A DNA stretch of 64,000 bases from Sthenelais limicola. Taxonomy: Eukaryota > Annelida > Polychaeta > Phyllodocida > Sigalionidae. The notes beneath the pieces are model-generated. The model was not told where the DNA came from, did not search any database, and saw nothing but the letters and a program-made list of their open reading frames with translations. The DNA is taken from positions 40,981,744 to 41,045,743 of the forward strand of contig OW804096.1 in NCBI GenBank assembly GCA_942159475.1, written 5' to 3'. Position numbers and translations under genes: made by a program. Of this stretch, positions 36,371 to 48,329 are shown one piece after another. Numbering within the stretch: position 1 is the stretch's first letter; each line of letters starts with the position of its first letter.

Positions 36371-38044
36371 TGGTAAATGCAGGCATTGCTTTGCTCTGCC
36401 ACTAGCACCTCCTCGTCGAGAACACATTATATGAATAGTTATATCTTGTATGTATGGCCCACACGGGACGCATCTGTTCTTTGATACTACTGGGCATTTT
36501 CTCCCTTCAATTCCCTTTAGATTAATAAGATATAAATACCATTGAGTGAAAACTTCTATTAAATACAGGTGTATTGTTGTCATGAATTGTTTAAATTTGA
36601 TGGCCTGACAGTGGAATAAGAAAAACAAATTGGAGTGGAAATTAATACAGATATTTTGCTAATTATAAAGTCTACCACCCAACTAAATTTAATTGCCATC
36701 TTCTTTAAAATATTCGATCAATAATGTACCACGAGGAAACCCTACGCATTCCCAAAATCGCATTGATTAATAATTCTGGAACTTATGAAAAAAGTAAAAT
36801 AGTAAAGCAGGCCGGGGCACATACATGTGTCACGGAAATCATTCGAAGAAACCTCGTCTTCCCGTAATTATGAATTGTATCTATTTGATTAGATTAGACA
36901 TTTAATTTTCCTTCGTGATGATACATTGACAAAAAGGTCGTGGGCCCTGGCCTCAAACGGTGGTATTCCAAGCATAAATCGCCCAACCTATACTATATTA
37001 TAGGGTATAGCACTTCAATCAAGCAAGTGATATAAGGAAGGTCTTCTAAGAAGGGTGAATTATTATTGTATCAATCATTTTGATATAGTTATAGAATAAT
37101 GTGTGTATATTGCGTTATTCTATTTATAAATGTAATCGTATTATTAATTCAATGTTTTCCTGGAATACCATTCTCTAATTTTCATATCCGTAGCTAAACT
37201 TTAGATGGCGCCACGTTCGTGGGGTCGGTTCCATACCAACAATATGGGATGTTAATTGATCAACGTGAAACCATCCCATATAACACCAATACACATGTAT
37301 TAATTAGGGATTAGAACACAGTGTAATCCCCGCCTACATGCACTGTTGTTTTTTCATGACCGCGGGAGAATTTGCAGGGAAAATGTGTATTTGAATTACT
37401 ATTTGTTTCCTTATTTGGAATGCCATTTAAACGCTGGAGATATTTTGTGTACTGTAGGAGTAATTTCCCAAATGCATTGATAAATTCAAGATAAGGAAAC
37501 ACTATTGGAATAAATATTATGTGGTTTATTGACATGTCAACAATGCAATATGTTTAATCAGACTAGGACAGAATTTCAGACCTGTGAAATTCAAAAATAA
37601 TCATTGGTGGCCTATTGCAGTCATTCTTTTTACCTTGCTTGGATATCAAGTGATATGAGCATTACAATGTTTATTTAATATTAGAGTAGGCCTGGTACTG
37701 GACACACTGCATCTTAGCCCAAATGTATTTGGACAACATGATTTGGTGAGGTGACTCAGGCTTCAAAGTTATTCAGCTAGCATACATTCTGGCAGGAACA
37801 CAATCGGAAATCCCACTCAACATTTAATTTTAATTCATGGGGATGCAGTTGCAAAGTACAATATTGGGTCTTTGTATATATATGAGGGATCTTTTTATTT
37901 GTTTGCATTGGAACTATCAAAGCTTTGCCTCCAAATTGTTTTATGAGGTGGGGTCTAGGGGGGAGTGCCCCCAGCCCCCCCCCCCCCTCCCCCGGATCCG
38001 CCCCTGTAACAGGATCAACATAATTATAAATTTTATTTTCATTT
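36371..38044. other. No gene; a hAT-like transposon end near 37960-38010
   Basis: AT-rich sequence, with a minus-strand CAGGGGCGGATCC followed by G-rich sequence (37960-38009) that resembles a common hAT-type terminus. Otherwise short ORFs only. Confidence 0.4.
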
Positions 38045-41000
38045 TTAATACAGTTGCTCAAGAGCACTTTTCTTCAAACAGCGAGGTGTTAATGCAGGTG
38101 GGGACGAATGCTGATTGTTGACATAGAAGAATCCACCAAGCTGGTCGTCCTCGGGTGTCACAGACCACACGGAGAGATCGTAGGCAGCCCACGTGCCCTT
38201 GTCAGTCCAGATCTCGCCCCCAAAACCTTTACATGGGGCAGTGTAAGCAGCTTTGACACACGCCACCATGGTGAGCAGAGGTGCTGGATTACTCACTCTG
38301 TTTGCAGCGTAGAAGAAGTCACTTATTGCAACAAACCCTGTAAAAAAAGAATTCATTTATTCGTAATCTTCATTAGCCGTGTCCAGCTGTCTTGCGCATT
38401 GTCCGGTAGGGAAGGCCAGGCATTACGTAACATTATGTAACATAATGTTCCCATGTAATATAGGGGAATAACAACTAAAACCTATCCCAGAAGTTAAAAC
38501 ACGTGTTGCCCTCTTCTTTACTACTATGGGAGTTGTAAATATTTTTCTTTAATTACCCCGCCTCTCTGCGTCCAAGAGGAGAAAAAATAGTTTTTTATTA
38601 ACATTTTGTTCTCGTCTATGGACAAAAGAAGGATTTTCTTTCATTCTAGCGGTCATACCATGTAACGCCTTTTTTGCCCATTGTAAATAAATTATGTTAA
38701 GATTGGTCATATCGGTCCCAATAAACGTCTTAGAATGAGGAAAAGGAGATGTGACGATCCATTCCATTATTTCATATACTTCATAACCACAAAACCCGGG
38801 CGGTCTGATCAAATTACTTAATATCGTCAGCAGACAACGGCCCAATCGTCGACTAAAATATAATAAATGTACAATAAATATTGAATTAAATTAAGTGCAT
38901 CTGTATCTGAAAAGCATCTTGAAATCAGAACAAGAATGAAACAAGTTGCAGGTGATATTTTATTTTTCTATTACTGTTTTGCTGTTTTAAAGTATTCACA
39001 ACTTGTGTCAGCTTTATTCAATGAATTTCCGTTTCCAAGGGAAACATTTGCAGATTTCAGTTGCATGTAACCCATGGTCAAGTGACAATTATTGTCATGT
39101 ATAAGAATATAATATCCTGACTCTTATTGAAGTAGCACTTTTATTGGAGGTTATGGGGCGACTCCACTAGAGAGAAAAACAACGCCAACAAATTTTGTTG
39201 TTGCCCACTAATGTGTTGCAACAAATATCCATACAGAAACAACAATTCCCAGAGAATGTGGCAACACATCTGACACTCCTCCATTTGCATTTTCATTGCA
39301 TACATGAAATGAACTGTTGTTAGTGGGCAACAAGAAAATGTCATTGTTTTTCCTCTTGTGGAGTTCCGCTGTATACGGTAATCAAACAGACAGCTGACAG
39401 TCTTATGGGAAGAGGTGGGCAGAGGTGTTACATAATACAGCCATGAAGAGTTGGTGGTGTATTACTACAGAAGCAAGACCAGATGCTTAGTGAGATAGTC
39501 AGAGATTTGATCTTAAAGCCACGCTCTCCTGCTGCTGATTTATCTGAGATCAACACCAACTGCAATCATATCAAGATATCAGGCAATCATATCAAGATAT
39601 CAGGTAATGGCCATTTCCTACCGTTTGTATACAGGCACATTTTGTGTATAACTTCTTTGTTTGTTATGTCTCTACTTGTATACTTTTGGTTCCTGTATCG
39701 ATTGACAAATACTCTCAATAAAAAATTAAAAAATCAAGATGGATTCATAGCCCCCCACAGATCAGATTCTAATCAATGATGGACGTTTGTCTCCTGACCA
39801 CTGTATTTGTAGATCACCGTAAATCTACAAATAAAAACAAACACTGTACCTGGGGGACAGTTGGCTCTCCATGCTGACCCATCATCTGCGACGGTGCTGC
39901 CCCTGTCGTCCCACATCCACGTGAAGCCTTCAGGATTGACCAGAGAGCCAGGGTCTCTGGAGGATTCCCTCACCCTGATGAGAGGATCTCTCAGACTGTC
40001 AAAATTTAACTGGGCACGGTGACCGATCTGTCTCCACTCCCCTCCGAGTAACTTGGGCATCCATACCCGGAATGGCCTGCTATAGTTTATAGTTCATATA
40101 TTATAAATCAACTTGAATACATTGATAAAATAATAATAATTTATAACATATAGACATTATAATGGATATATGACAATTGCAAGTGCAGTCAATGAAAATT
40201 TCTTTCTCTCTTTGAAACATATTCAAAATGAGCCGATGCCAATAGAATAAGCTTTCTCGTAGTACAGGCATTTTAGGTAAATTTTAGGCCAAACCCGGAA
40301 TAAAATAATGTAAAGCTGATTTTTGGATATATGATGCGGGACACATGGGGGAACATTCCCTGAAAAGTCCCCACCTGGGGACCGTGTGCTTTTTGAGATT
40401 TTGACGTTTTTGCGTCATTTTCCACAAAATAGCATTGGTCTCTATGGGAAAAAGCACCTGGTTCAGGCCATTATTGCCAACATTAAGAATATTTGGCATT
40501 GTTATTTGCAGGGAATATAACATATATGAAATATACTGTACAGGTTGAGGTACCATAGTAAACATGGACGTATGGAGATTCTTAAAATATATATTTCAAC
40601 AAAATATCTTTTTTTTTAAATTTTGTTGCCATGGCAACGGTCAGATTTTGGTGAAAAAAGCATTTTCTTAGATCAGGTCATAATATTTGGGGACCTAATT
40701 CTCTACATTGTGCATGTTGTGACACGTTTTTTAAATTTGGCATGTTGTTAAATAAGGCCTGAAATTTTCAAAAAGCACCAGCTACAAGTTGGTAGACACC
40801 CCTGGTGGCCAGTAGCTGCAAAATTCAAGATGGCCGCCCAAAACAGTAAATATGGCATATCTTGGCTTCTATTTGGTAGATCTTCAACTATAATACCATT
40901 TTATTGATGTTTTTAAGTATGAGGAATTCATTTCTGAAGGTAATTTCATGTTCCAAGGTCATTTTCAAGGTCAAAATCCAATATGGCTCCTACTGAGTAA

Positions 41001-43887
41001 CAAGAATGTTATCTCAGCTCTCGTGGTAGGCCTATATGCATTCCGTTGGTGTACATATTCATTAATAAGAACAATTTCCTTAGGATCAAGGGTGTGAGGA
41101 ATCTCTTTTTTATGTCATGTTTACTATGGTACCTCAACCTGTACAGTATATTTCATATATGTTATATTCCCTGCAAATAACAATGCCAAATATTCTTAAT
41201 GTTGGCAATAATGGCCTGAACCAGGTGCTTTTTCCCATAGAGACCAATGCTATTTTGTGGAAAATGACGCAAAAACGTCAAAATCTCAAAAAGCACACGG
41301 TCCCCAGGTGGGGACTTTTCAGGGAATGTTCCCCCATGTGTCCCACATCATATATCCAAAAATCAGCTTTACATTATTTTATTCCGGGTTCCATGCTAAA
41401 ATGCCTGTACTATCGGTGTATTGACTCCAATCATATATATTATATATTTGTCATAAATATTACATTAGCACGTTAAAACCGTCCGCGCTTTTAAATATAA
41501 AATGATTTACATGTATTTCTGCCCAAAATAGCAAACCACCTCAACAGTTATGTTCGTGAAGCGATGATAGGGAAATGTATATAAATTATTTGGGGTTTTG
41601 ATAAAACGATAATCATGTGGCTTGTATAATATATATTTAATTATTCTTTCCAAAGTCTTTCAATGACGCCATCACAATTAAGTTGACCCCATGCTGCACC
41701 CAATTTTCCTAACCGAGTACTGCTTAAAATAAACAAGTTGAATATAGCAAACTTATGGATATACTGGAAACAGACGATATTTCTACTGAACAATCAAAAC
41801 AATGGTGAGTGAAGAAGTATGTGGCGCCCCCGTGTGCGTGTGGGCAAAGTACATCGCTAGCGTCCACTACGCCGCTCCAGTCGCCGACCATTGGAAGATC
41901 CGAACGGTCGGCGACTGGACTGATTGGCGAGAAAACCTGACAACTGTCCTGTTATACCACGACAGCTGTCTCTACCCATGCCGAAGTGCACTTCCCATTG
42001 TACTTTCATAGTACATGTAGCAGTAAAAAATGTCTAATCTAATTTATATTAAAAATATCGGAACAGTACAACAATGTCTAATCTAATCTATATTAAAAAT
42101 ATCAGGACACATGGGGAAATCAGTGGGGTTGATGCATGATATTTTAATAAGACCTGTCTCCAAAAGAATATTTTAAATGCTGGCAAAATTCAAGTGGACC
42201 ATCATAGATAGACTTTAAGAATGAAATTAATGTTAAAACGAATAAATGACAGACAGAGCATGCATCCTTTCTCCCATCATTTAAAGCCAGACAATATTTG
42301 TCAAAATCACGATTAATATGATTTATTACCAATACTACATTATATAGTTTATAGGACTCCTTACCTTGAGACTCCACCGTCCGAACTCCAGGCTACGTCA
42401 CCCACGGTATCATTTATCCCTAGTATGCCATATTGACGAATATCCTGTAAATTGACCGCCGTTTTAATGTATCAAAACTAAACATTTGTATATGTACTGG
42501 ATTAATAGATTTCAAATGTCTAGCATTGATCAATGTAACTATTTTGTATAGATTTTAGAACAATACCATGCATGCCAAATTACACACGTCGAATATTACA
42601 CAGGGGAAGACGTTTTATGGAGCCTTCAGCCTGTTATTTATTAGCTGAACTACAAGAAGTTATCAAACAAAATATATATCAATATATCTAATTGGAAGAT
42701 AGAGAAGGAAAAGGAGAGAAAGGGAGGGAAAAGGACACATATAGGTATAGGCTAGTACAGGAGAAACAGAGTATCTAGCTCGAGCTACATTTCATTTCCT
42801 CTCTTGATAATGAATACAAGGACAAGTTATAAGTACACCAAAACTATGATCTCAGCAGTTGTATTGAAGTTTGATTTGATCTAGTAGTTTGAATTGTGAA
42901 GGTGATTCCAACGTTTCGAGTCATCGTCGACTCTTCATCAGGGAATATGTATGTAAAGTTATTCTAGGGGGTATATAAAAAATGTGTAATCAGTGTGTCC
43001 ATGGTTACATGTCAACGAAGCAGATAGAGCGATAACAAATATGGGTCAGATTTTCAGAAAATGTACAATCGGTAGCTGTTTACATTTAGTACATTCTACT
43101 AAACTAGGCTGCAATTTGGTCAATACTAGGTAAATGTGAGTACATTCGGCATTGCATTGATTCTAGCAATCTGTTTGGTTAGGTTGAACTGTTTTTTAAC
43201 TTTATTTTCGTCTGAAATTTGGGTTATTTGAAAGGATTGGTGAAGGTGAATTGTACATTTTCTGGCGACTTCACCCATATATCAATTATACAATAGCTCC
43301 TGATAATTTAGCACCAGAATCCAAAACGACATCGGAGCTTCGGTTCACATAGTAATTAATTCACCCACGGCTCTAATACGAATGACTAATTTTTGTGTTT
43401 AATGTATATTCAAAATAAGGAATGGTGTCAAAAGAAAGGGGGAAAATAGAGAAGGAAAGGAGTGAAAGGGAGGGAAAAGGTCCCATATAGGTATAGGCTA
43501 GTACAGGAGAAACAAAGCAATAGTCAAAGTAAAATATGCCAATCTGTATTAGCTGCGCATACTTATTACATGTACTTTATACCGACCCTCTTTTATACTT
43601 GTTTAAGGACTTAAACGTTTTAGTGCTTTGTGATATATATATTCCCAAGTCTGTATATAATTATTACATAATTATACTAAAATCAAGCCGTTAATCAACT
43701 TTAATAATTACATCATGTGTATGTTTGTATAGACGTATTCCTTTTAAAAGTAGCCAAGAAATACTAAAAAATCTTTTTTTTCCCCATTTCAACAAACTGA
43801 TCAGAAATAAGTAAATAACAATAGATACGATACCGCTGCTTGGACACCACCAACAAGGACCACGGCAGCCAAGGCCAAGAGCAGCAT
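38045..43887 (-). CDS. Secreted Vps62-like protein, four exons (gene A)
   Basis: Exons 43834-43887, 42365-42444, 39850-40076 and 38045-38337 join in phases 0, 2 and 1 to 217 residues. Every junction has GT and AG. Exon 1 is an 18-residue signal peptide (MLLLALAAVVLVGGVQAA). The mature chain shows Vps62 (PF06101)-type blocks: RVWMPKL...WRQIGHRA near 48-64, FTWMWDDRGS...SAWRANCPPGF near 95-122, and EIWTDKGTWAAYDLSVW...LGGFFYVN...PRCLKK in the last 60 residues. Vps62-type proteins are known in fungi and plants; the animal role is unknown. A TIR transposon sits in intron 2. AATAAA lies just after the stop (38032-38037). Gene B, 475 bp away and divergent, has the same exon count and phases. The start ATG was chosen for its signal peptide; the frame is open further upstream. 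Confidence 0.78.
40259..41412. mobile_element. TIR element (about 1.15 kb) in intron 2 of gene A
   Basis: Starts TAGTACAGGCATTTTA and ends TAAAATGCCTGTACTA. The inverted repeats extend about 300 bp (40259-40566 and 41104-41412) with very few differences, so translations of the two arms give the same peptide in opposite directions. The interior has no transposase. TA at each border could be a Tc1/mariner-type target duplication, but it is part of the palindrome and so is ambiguous. Confidence 0.85.
41877..41919. repeat. 13-bp-stem inverted repeat
   Basis: CCAGTCGCCGACC, about 16 bases, then GGTCGGCGACTGG. It lies in intron 2 of gene A in GC-richer sequence and its function is unknown. Confidence 0.85.
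42906..42945 (-). ncRNA. Hammerhead-ribozyme-like motif 1
   Basis: On the minus strand, CTGATGA is followed by A, a stem II (GAGTC / GACTC, 6-base loop) and GAAAC. Outside the core ATTCC pairs with GGAAT as helix I. The conserved core boxes of the hammerhead are all present; helix III is minimal, as in Penelope-associated examples. Activity is unproven. Confidence 0.6.
43043..43276 (-). mobile_element. MITE family B, copy 4
   Basis: Inverse orientation to the other copies: starts GGGTCAGATTTTCAGAAAAT, ends TTTTCTGGCGACTTCACCC; flanked by ATAT on both sides (43039-43042 and 43277-43280). Confidence 0.78.
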
Positions 43888-44362
43888 TGTTTCCTTCTGG
43901 TCTTTACACTTGACTATACCTGAACTTAATGTTAGTGTAGCCTTTGTCTTCATCCGCCCACGAGTACACACTCTTCCGCGGAACATATGCATTTTTTCTC
44001 ACGATGATCTGCGTAATGACAACCACTTACAAATGGATGAAGGTCCCTTGATATAAGAATGACAAAAGGAAGTAAAACACATTTAACATTATATTGATGG
44101 CTTTAAGAAAGGAAGGTAATCGATTTCTAATTTTCGCATAACCGTGTTATTATTGTAATTAATTTGTTTATATTATACTGTCATTTCTGATATTGATGAG
44201 CGGTCAGTTCAGATACTGATCTCATCTTATATGTGACAGACAGATAACTCCAATAGGCACATGGTCCCTTCCCAGAAGCAAAGAAGCAGGATTCGCTATA
44301 ATATCAACTTACATATATTGCCGTATGTTGTAACTCTATACACGGTTTTACCATCGGAAAAC
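43888..44362. promoter_or_regulatory. Shared divergent promoter region of genes A and B
   Basis: 475 bp separate the two start codons. A TATAAT-like box (GCTATAATATC, near 44297) lies about 60 bp before the gene B start; no clear TATA was found for gene A. Inferred from gene layout. Confidence 0.45.
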
Positions 44363-46495
44363 ATGGCAGGAATATACTACCTGTTAATAGTGTTGTTTTC
44401 ACCAGCCGTCCTTGGTCAGGTAATATTGTTTTAAATATAAGTAACATTTTAATATCTGTCAAATTCCGATTCTATTCAATGAAAATGGAATATTGCGCTT
44501 GAATTTCTATATATGATTCTTTGTGTTAAAAGATATTTGATGGTACAGGCTACACTTTTAGTGTCCTATTTCAAATGTCATGTTTGATTTAAGACGAATA
44601 TATGTACCAAGGGAAGACTACGATTAAATTATTATACAATTGCGTTGAAATTGTGATCGGAATTGTATCATTACAGGATAAAGCCATAATTGCCCTACAA
44701 GATAATAACGGACGGCTTGTTTGGACTGATGGGGAGGAATTTGATAAGTATGTGTGTCCATATCCAAGGACAATGATGGTTTTTTTTATACAACATCTTT
44801 TATTTCTGAGCTTAGACACGATTTTTAGTTGTTGCTTTTTACATCCAGACCCATAAGCAACATTCTAGACCCAATATTCATTGTGCATAAAGAGAGTTTT
44901 TAAATCCTTTGCGGACATATTTTATTGGGTTTTTTTTATACTTTTCAACTCATTTTCTTTTACCCGATCGGTCGGTTTTCCAGGCCCTTATATTACAAAC
45001 TCTCAGACGTTTTGACGTGCTTGTTTCTTCTCACAATTTCTACTATACCGTTTGTAGTAAATTCTTCTGACAAATTATCAGAAAACTCAGACCACATTTT
45101 AAAGTATTTTTGAACTCTGTGCAATACAATGCTCTTTACTTCTTCTTTTTCTTTTTTAAAGGGTATTCCAATCGGTAATATTTTAATTTCATTGTAGGAA
45201 TATAAAGGTTTTTGAACCAAATTTGCCCACGAGTGACTGGCGTATGTTGGGACAAATAATTCAACTGAATAACAACAATTTGGAAACGCCCGTGTACCGA
45301 TTTCGGGAGAATCTGGGGTCGGGTGAGAACAATGTACAAAAACCGTTTGGCTTTACATGGATCTGGGATGATCGTCTAAGTTATGCCAGCAAAGATGCAT
45401 CAGTTTGGAGGGTTTCATGTCCTGATGGTTAGCTTCATAATTGATCTATTTATTCTAAATATTTAAACAATCTAGGCTCAGAATTGAGAGAGTCCCTCAA
45501 AAGTGAAGGTATAAGCCTCTCGCTCCAAACCACAAACTGCCATTAGAATCAAATTAGAACGCCAACTCCCGGGCCAGGAAAGCCATCAACGCAGCAGGCG
45601 TCCGATCACAAACATACCATTATTATCTGATATGAGAGGCTCTGAGCCTAGACTGTATATTACTCAATGCTTGTGCGTCCGAGCTCAGTATAAAGGCCAT
45701 AGTCCACTAAGCCGATTCTCATGCGATGATCATTCTCACGGAACTTAGTGGAAAAGGCCCGGGTCCTCTGCGGCGCAAAATCGCATGAGAATCGACTTAG
45801 TGGACTAGACCCTTAAGTTTTTTTCCTGATTAGGCTTGGGCAGGGCAATACTTGCCGCTGACGGAGCGGAGAAATCTAAAATATCTATTTGGATGCCCAA
45901 CAAGGATTTCAAGTCAGGCTTTTCAGTAGGCTTTTCAGTAGCCGTATCGGAGTAATTTGTTTTTAAACGTTCAATGACGTTTTCTGTGGCAGATTTCAAA
46001 ACGAATAACTCTTTGAAAAGCCAGTGACACACATTACTGTACATAATGTAACTTCTCTACCTTATCCAAGGAGAACTTTGCGAATGTAATTTAGTACAAG
46101 TTTTTACATTCATACAAATCGTGTAACTCCATAGAGTGTAAATAGGATAACCGTTATTAGAAGAAAATTGGTGTGATACTAAAAACTTCTTTTTTATATA
46201 ATTGACAGAATACATCGCTTTCAGTGATGTCTTTTACGACAAGATCAGGATTAACAACCCAGTGCAGCTTTTCGACAAGTTTGGCTGCGTGAAACTGAGC
46301 CTGGCAGAGAGGTGTAGGCTTGGGGAGAAGTTGTGGGATGATAGTGGATCCGGAGCCACGTATGATATCGGCATCTGGCAAGTCGCAGCCACAGCCGACC
46401 AGCTTCCCGGTGGATTCTTTGCCAATAGCAAACAAAACGATCCTCCCACAATCCAACCGTATTGCCTTAAAAAGAGTTCTTATGATGTAATTTAA
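44363..46495 (+). CDS. Secreted Vps62-like protein, four exons (gene B)
   Basis: Exons 44363-44419, 44677-44747, 45198-45427 and 46209-46495 join in phases 0, 2 and 1 to 214 residues, with GT/AG at each intron. Residues 1-19 (MAGIYYLLIVLFSPAVLGQ) are a signal peptide. The mature protein parallels gene A: FTWIWDDR...SVWRVSCPDEYIAFSDVFY and KLWDDSGSGATYDIGIWQV...GGFFANS...PPTIQPYCLKK, the WxDDGSGAxxDxxxW pattern of the Vps62 family. Four Cys residues in the last two exons align with gene A and may pair after secretion. Intron 3 holds a family A MITE and a long hairpin. Identity with gene A is moderate by eye, so the duplication is not recent. Function unknown. Confidence 0.8.
45469..45655 (-). 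mobile_element. MITE family A, copy 7 (in gene B intron 3)
   Basis: Starts AATCTAGGCTCAGAATTGAG and ends TCTGAGCCTAGACTG, with the ATTATCTGATATGAGAGG family end. Confidence 0.75.
45700..45807. repeat. Long hairpin, 28-bp stem (in gene B intron 3)
   Basis: Left arm 45700-45727 (TAGTCCACTAAGCCGATTCT...) pairs with 45780-45807 with one mismatch, around a loop of about 52 bases that repeats ACTTAGTGG. Likely a small foldback element; could also give a stable intronic RNA hairpin. Confidence 0.8.
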
Positions 46496-47212
46496 TAGAG
46501 ATGTGTTGCTGTGATTGATATCAAACAAATTGAATATTTCAATACTCGGCGATATTGATTAATTACTCGACCAACGTTCTAACGGTCTGAACCTAAAATA
46601 TATTATAAAAGCTTCGAAGATTTTAATTGATTGATTTGATTTTGATGTTGATTGTTCCATAAGCTTACATTACATGAATGCCATTCTCAACTTATAATAG
46701 TTGAACATAAAAAATAGATCTTTAATACATTACAATATACATTCATATCATTACATATATTTGATATTTTCAGCGTGAATTGGGCTCAGATAAAAAAACA
46801 TGAATCGTCCACAATCATTAAGTGTGTAGTATTAAGATATATATTTTTAGGATTTTCCGATGTAATAAAAAGATATCCTGGTGACATAAGATTATACATA
46901 CAAATATATGAGCAATTCCACCAAAAGTGCATCATTTGGGTTTAAATACAACAGCTCCTCCAGAGGCTAAAATATTTATCTGAGATTATTTTCGTTGTTA
47001 TTTTCGGATCCAGGGGAAAAATGTCGCCTAGGGGAAGTATCCTACATTATTCCATGATTTGGCCGTGAGCGTACAATATAATCGATATACTTGCCGCTCA
47101 CAAGGTGGACAATATAAACTCCCTGTATTGTACAATGACGTCACAACCGTTCGAAACTATGCAGACAACTCAGTTTGATGAAATTAAGGCAAATAAAGTT
47201 GTTTTAAGTTAA
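46496..47212. other. No gene seen
   Basis: AT-rich 3' flank of gene B. A candidate AATAAA occurs about 370 bp after the stop codon. A CRE palindrome lies at 47136-47143. Confidence 0.4.
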
Positions 47213-48329
47213 GAATCATGGAATAAAAGCAAGAATAGCACAGTATCGCGTCTTCGGAGGCCTATATTCTCCTTGTATGGCCGAAAAACCCATACTCGGC
47301 AAATAGTCCAGTCAATTTATGAAAAAGGTCAAAAAAACTAGAACAGAAATGCGGTTTTCACCATCCTTTCCCACAAGGGCCCTGTATTAACATACTAAAA
47401 ATGTAGAAAAATTTATCGTTGGGAAATAGGGGAAAATGGCCATTTTCCAAAATGGCTGCCATAGGAAAAGTGCCAAGCAAAAAATCAATGTAACTTTTGA
47501 TAGAAACATAGCAAATAGATGAATTTAATGTCTATAATGGGGTTTTCAGATATGCCCAACACACTGGTGATATTTAAAATCATGTTAGACATTGCCTAAT
47601 AACCGATATCCAAGATGGCCGCAATTGGAAATCTGACATTTTTGGAAAAGTTCATAACTTTTGATTGAAACATGGTATAAAGCCAATTTTGGTGCCTATT
47701 ATGGGGTTTCCAGGTATGCCCAATGCTGTGATAACATTTAAAAACATGTTAGACATTGCCTGACTACTCATATCCAAGATGGCTGCCATTGAAAATCTGA
47801 AAATATTGGAAAAGTTCAAAACTTTTGATAGAAATATGGTCTAAGGACTAATTTTGTTGACTATTATGGTGTTTAGGTATGCCCAACACAGTGAGGACAG
47901 TAAGGACATTTATGTTATTCATTGCCTAACCCATATCCAAGATGGCCACCACTGAAATTCTGACAAATTTGGAAAAGTTCAAAACCTTTGAAAAAAACAT
48001 AGTATAGGACCAACTATGGTGTCTAGTATGGGGTTTTCATGTATGGTGAATAGATCATATTGTATTCATTCCAACTAACCTCCATCCATTCATCATGTTC
48101 ATTACTGATTTTTAACTGTGCCAAATGTAGGCAGCAGGAAGACTGCCTTAGTGGCATTGCTGTACCTTATTTTCCTGCTTAAATTTTTTTTAAAAATAAA
48201 AAGAATAGATCAACAGCAGATCAAGTGACTGAAACATCTTTTGAAGAAGCAAAGACAAAAGTTGGCTATAGAGAGTTCCTCTGAAACAGGAGAAAGTTCC
48301 ACAGACAACTGTCCTGTAACAAAGAGACC

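Larger units (their letters stand above)
42697..43516. mobile_element. Penelope-like relic: direct repeats with hammerhead motif between them
   Basis: Direct repeats 42697-42771 and 43442-43516 share GAAAGGGAGGGAAAAGG and ATAGGTATAGGCTAGTACAG. Between them lie a hammerhead-ribozyme-like motif (42906-42945) and a family B MITE (43043-43276). Penelope-like retroelements carry hammerheads in their long-repeat ends, so this may be a degraded pair of such repeats. No reverse transcriptase remains. Confidence 0.45.

Noticed and set aside
40284..41476. Two similar 93- and 119-codon ORFs in opposite orientation
   Set aside because: They are translations of the two arms of one TIR element and not duplicated genes.
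45805..46044. 79-codon minus ORF in gene B intron 3
   Set aside because: No signal, domain or splice context; starts within the hairpin repeat.
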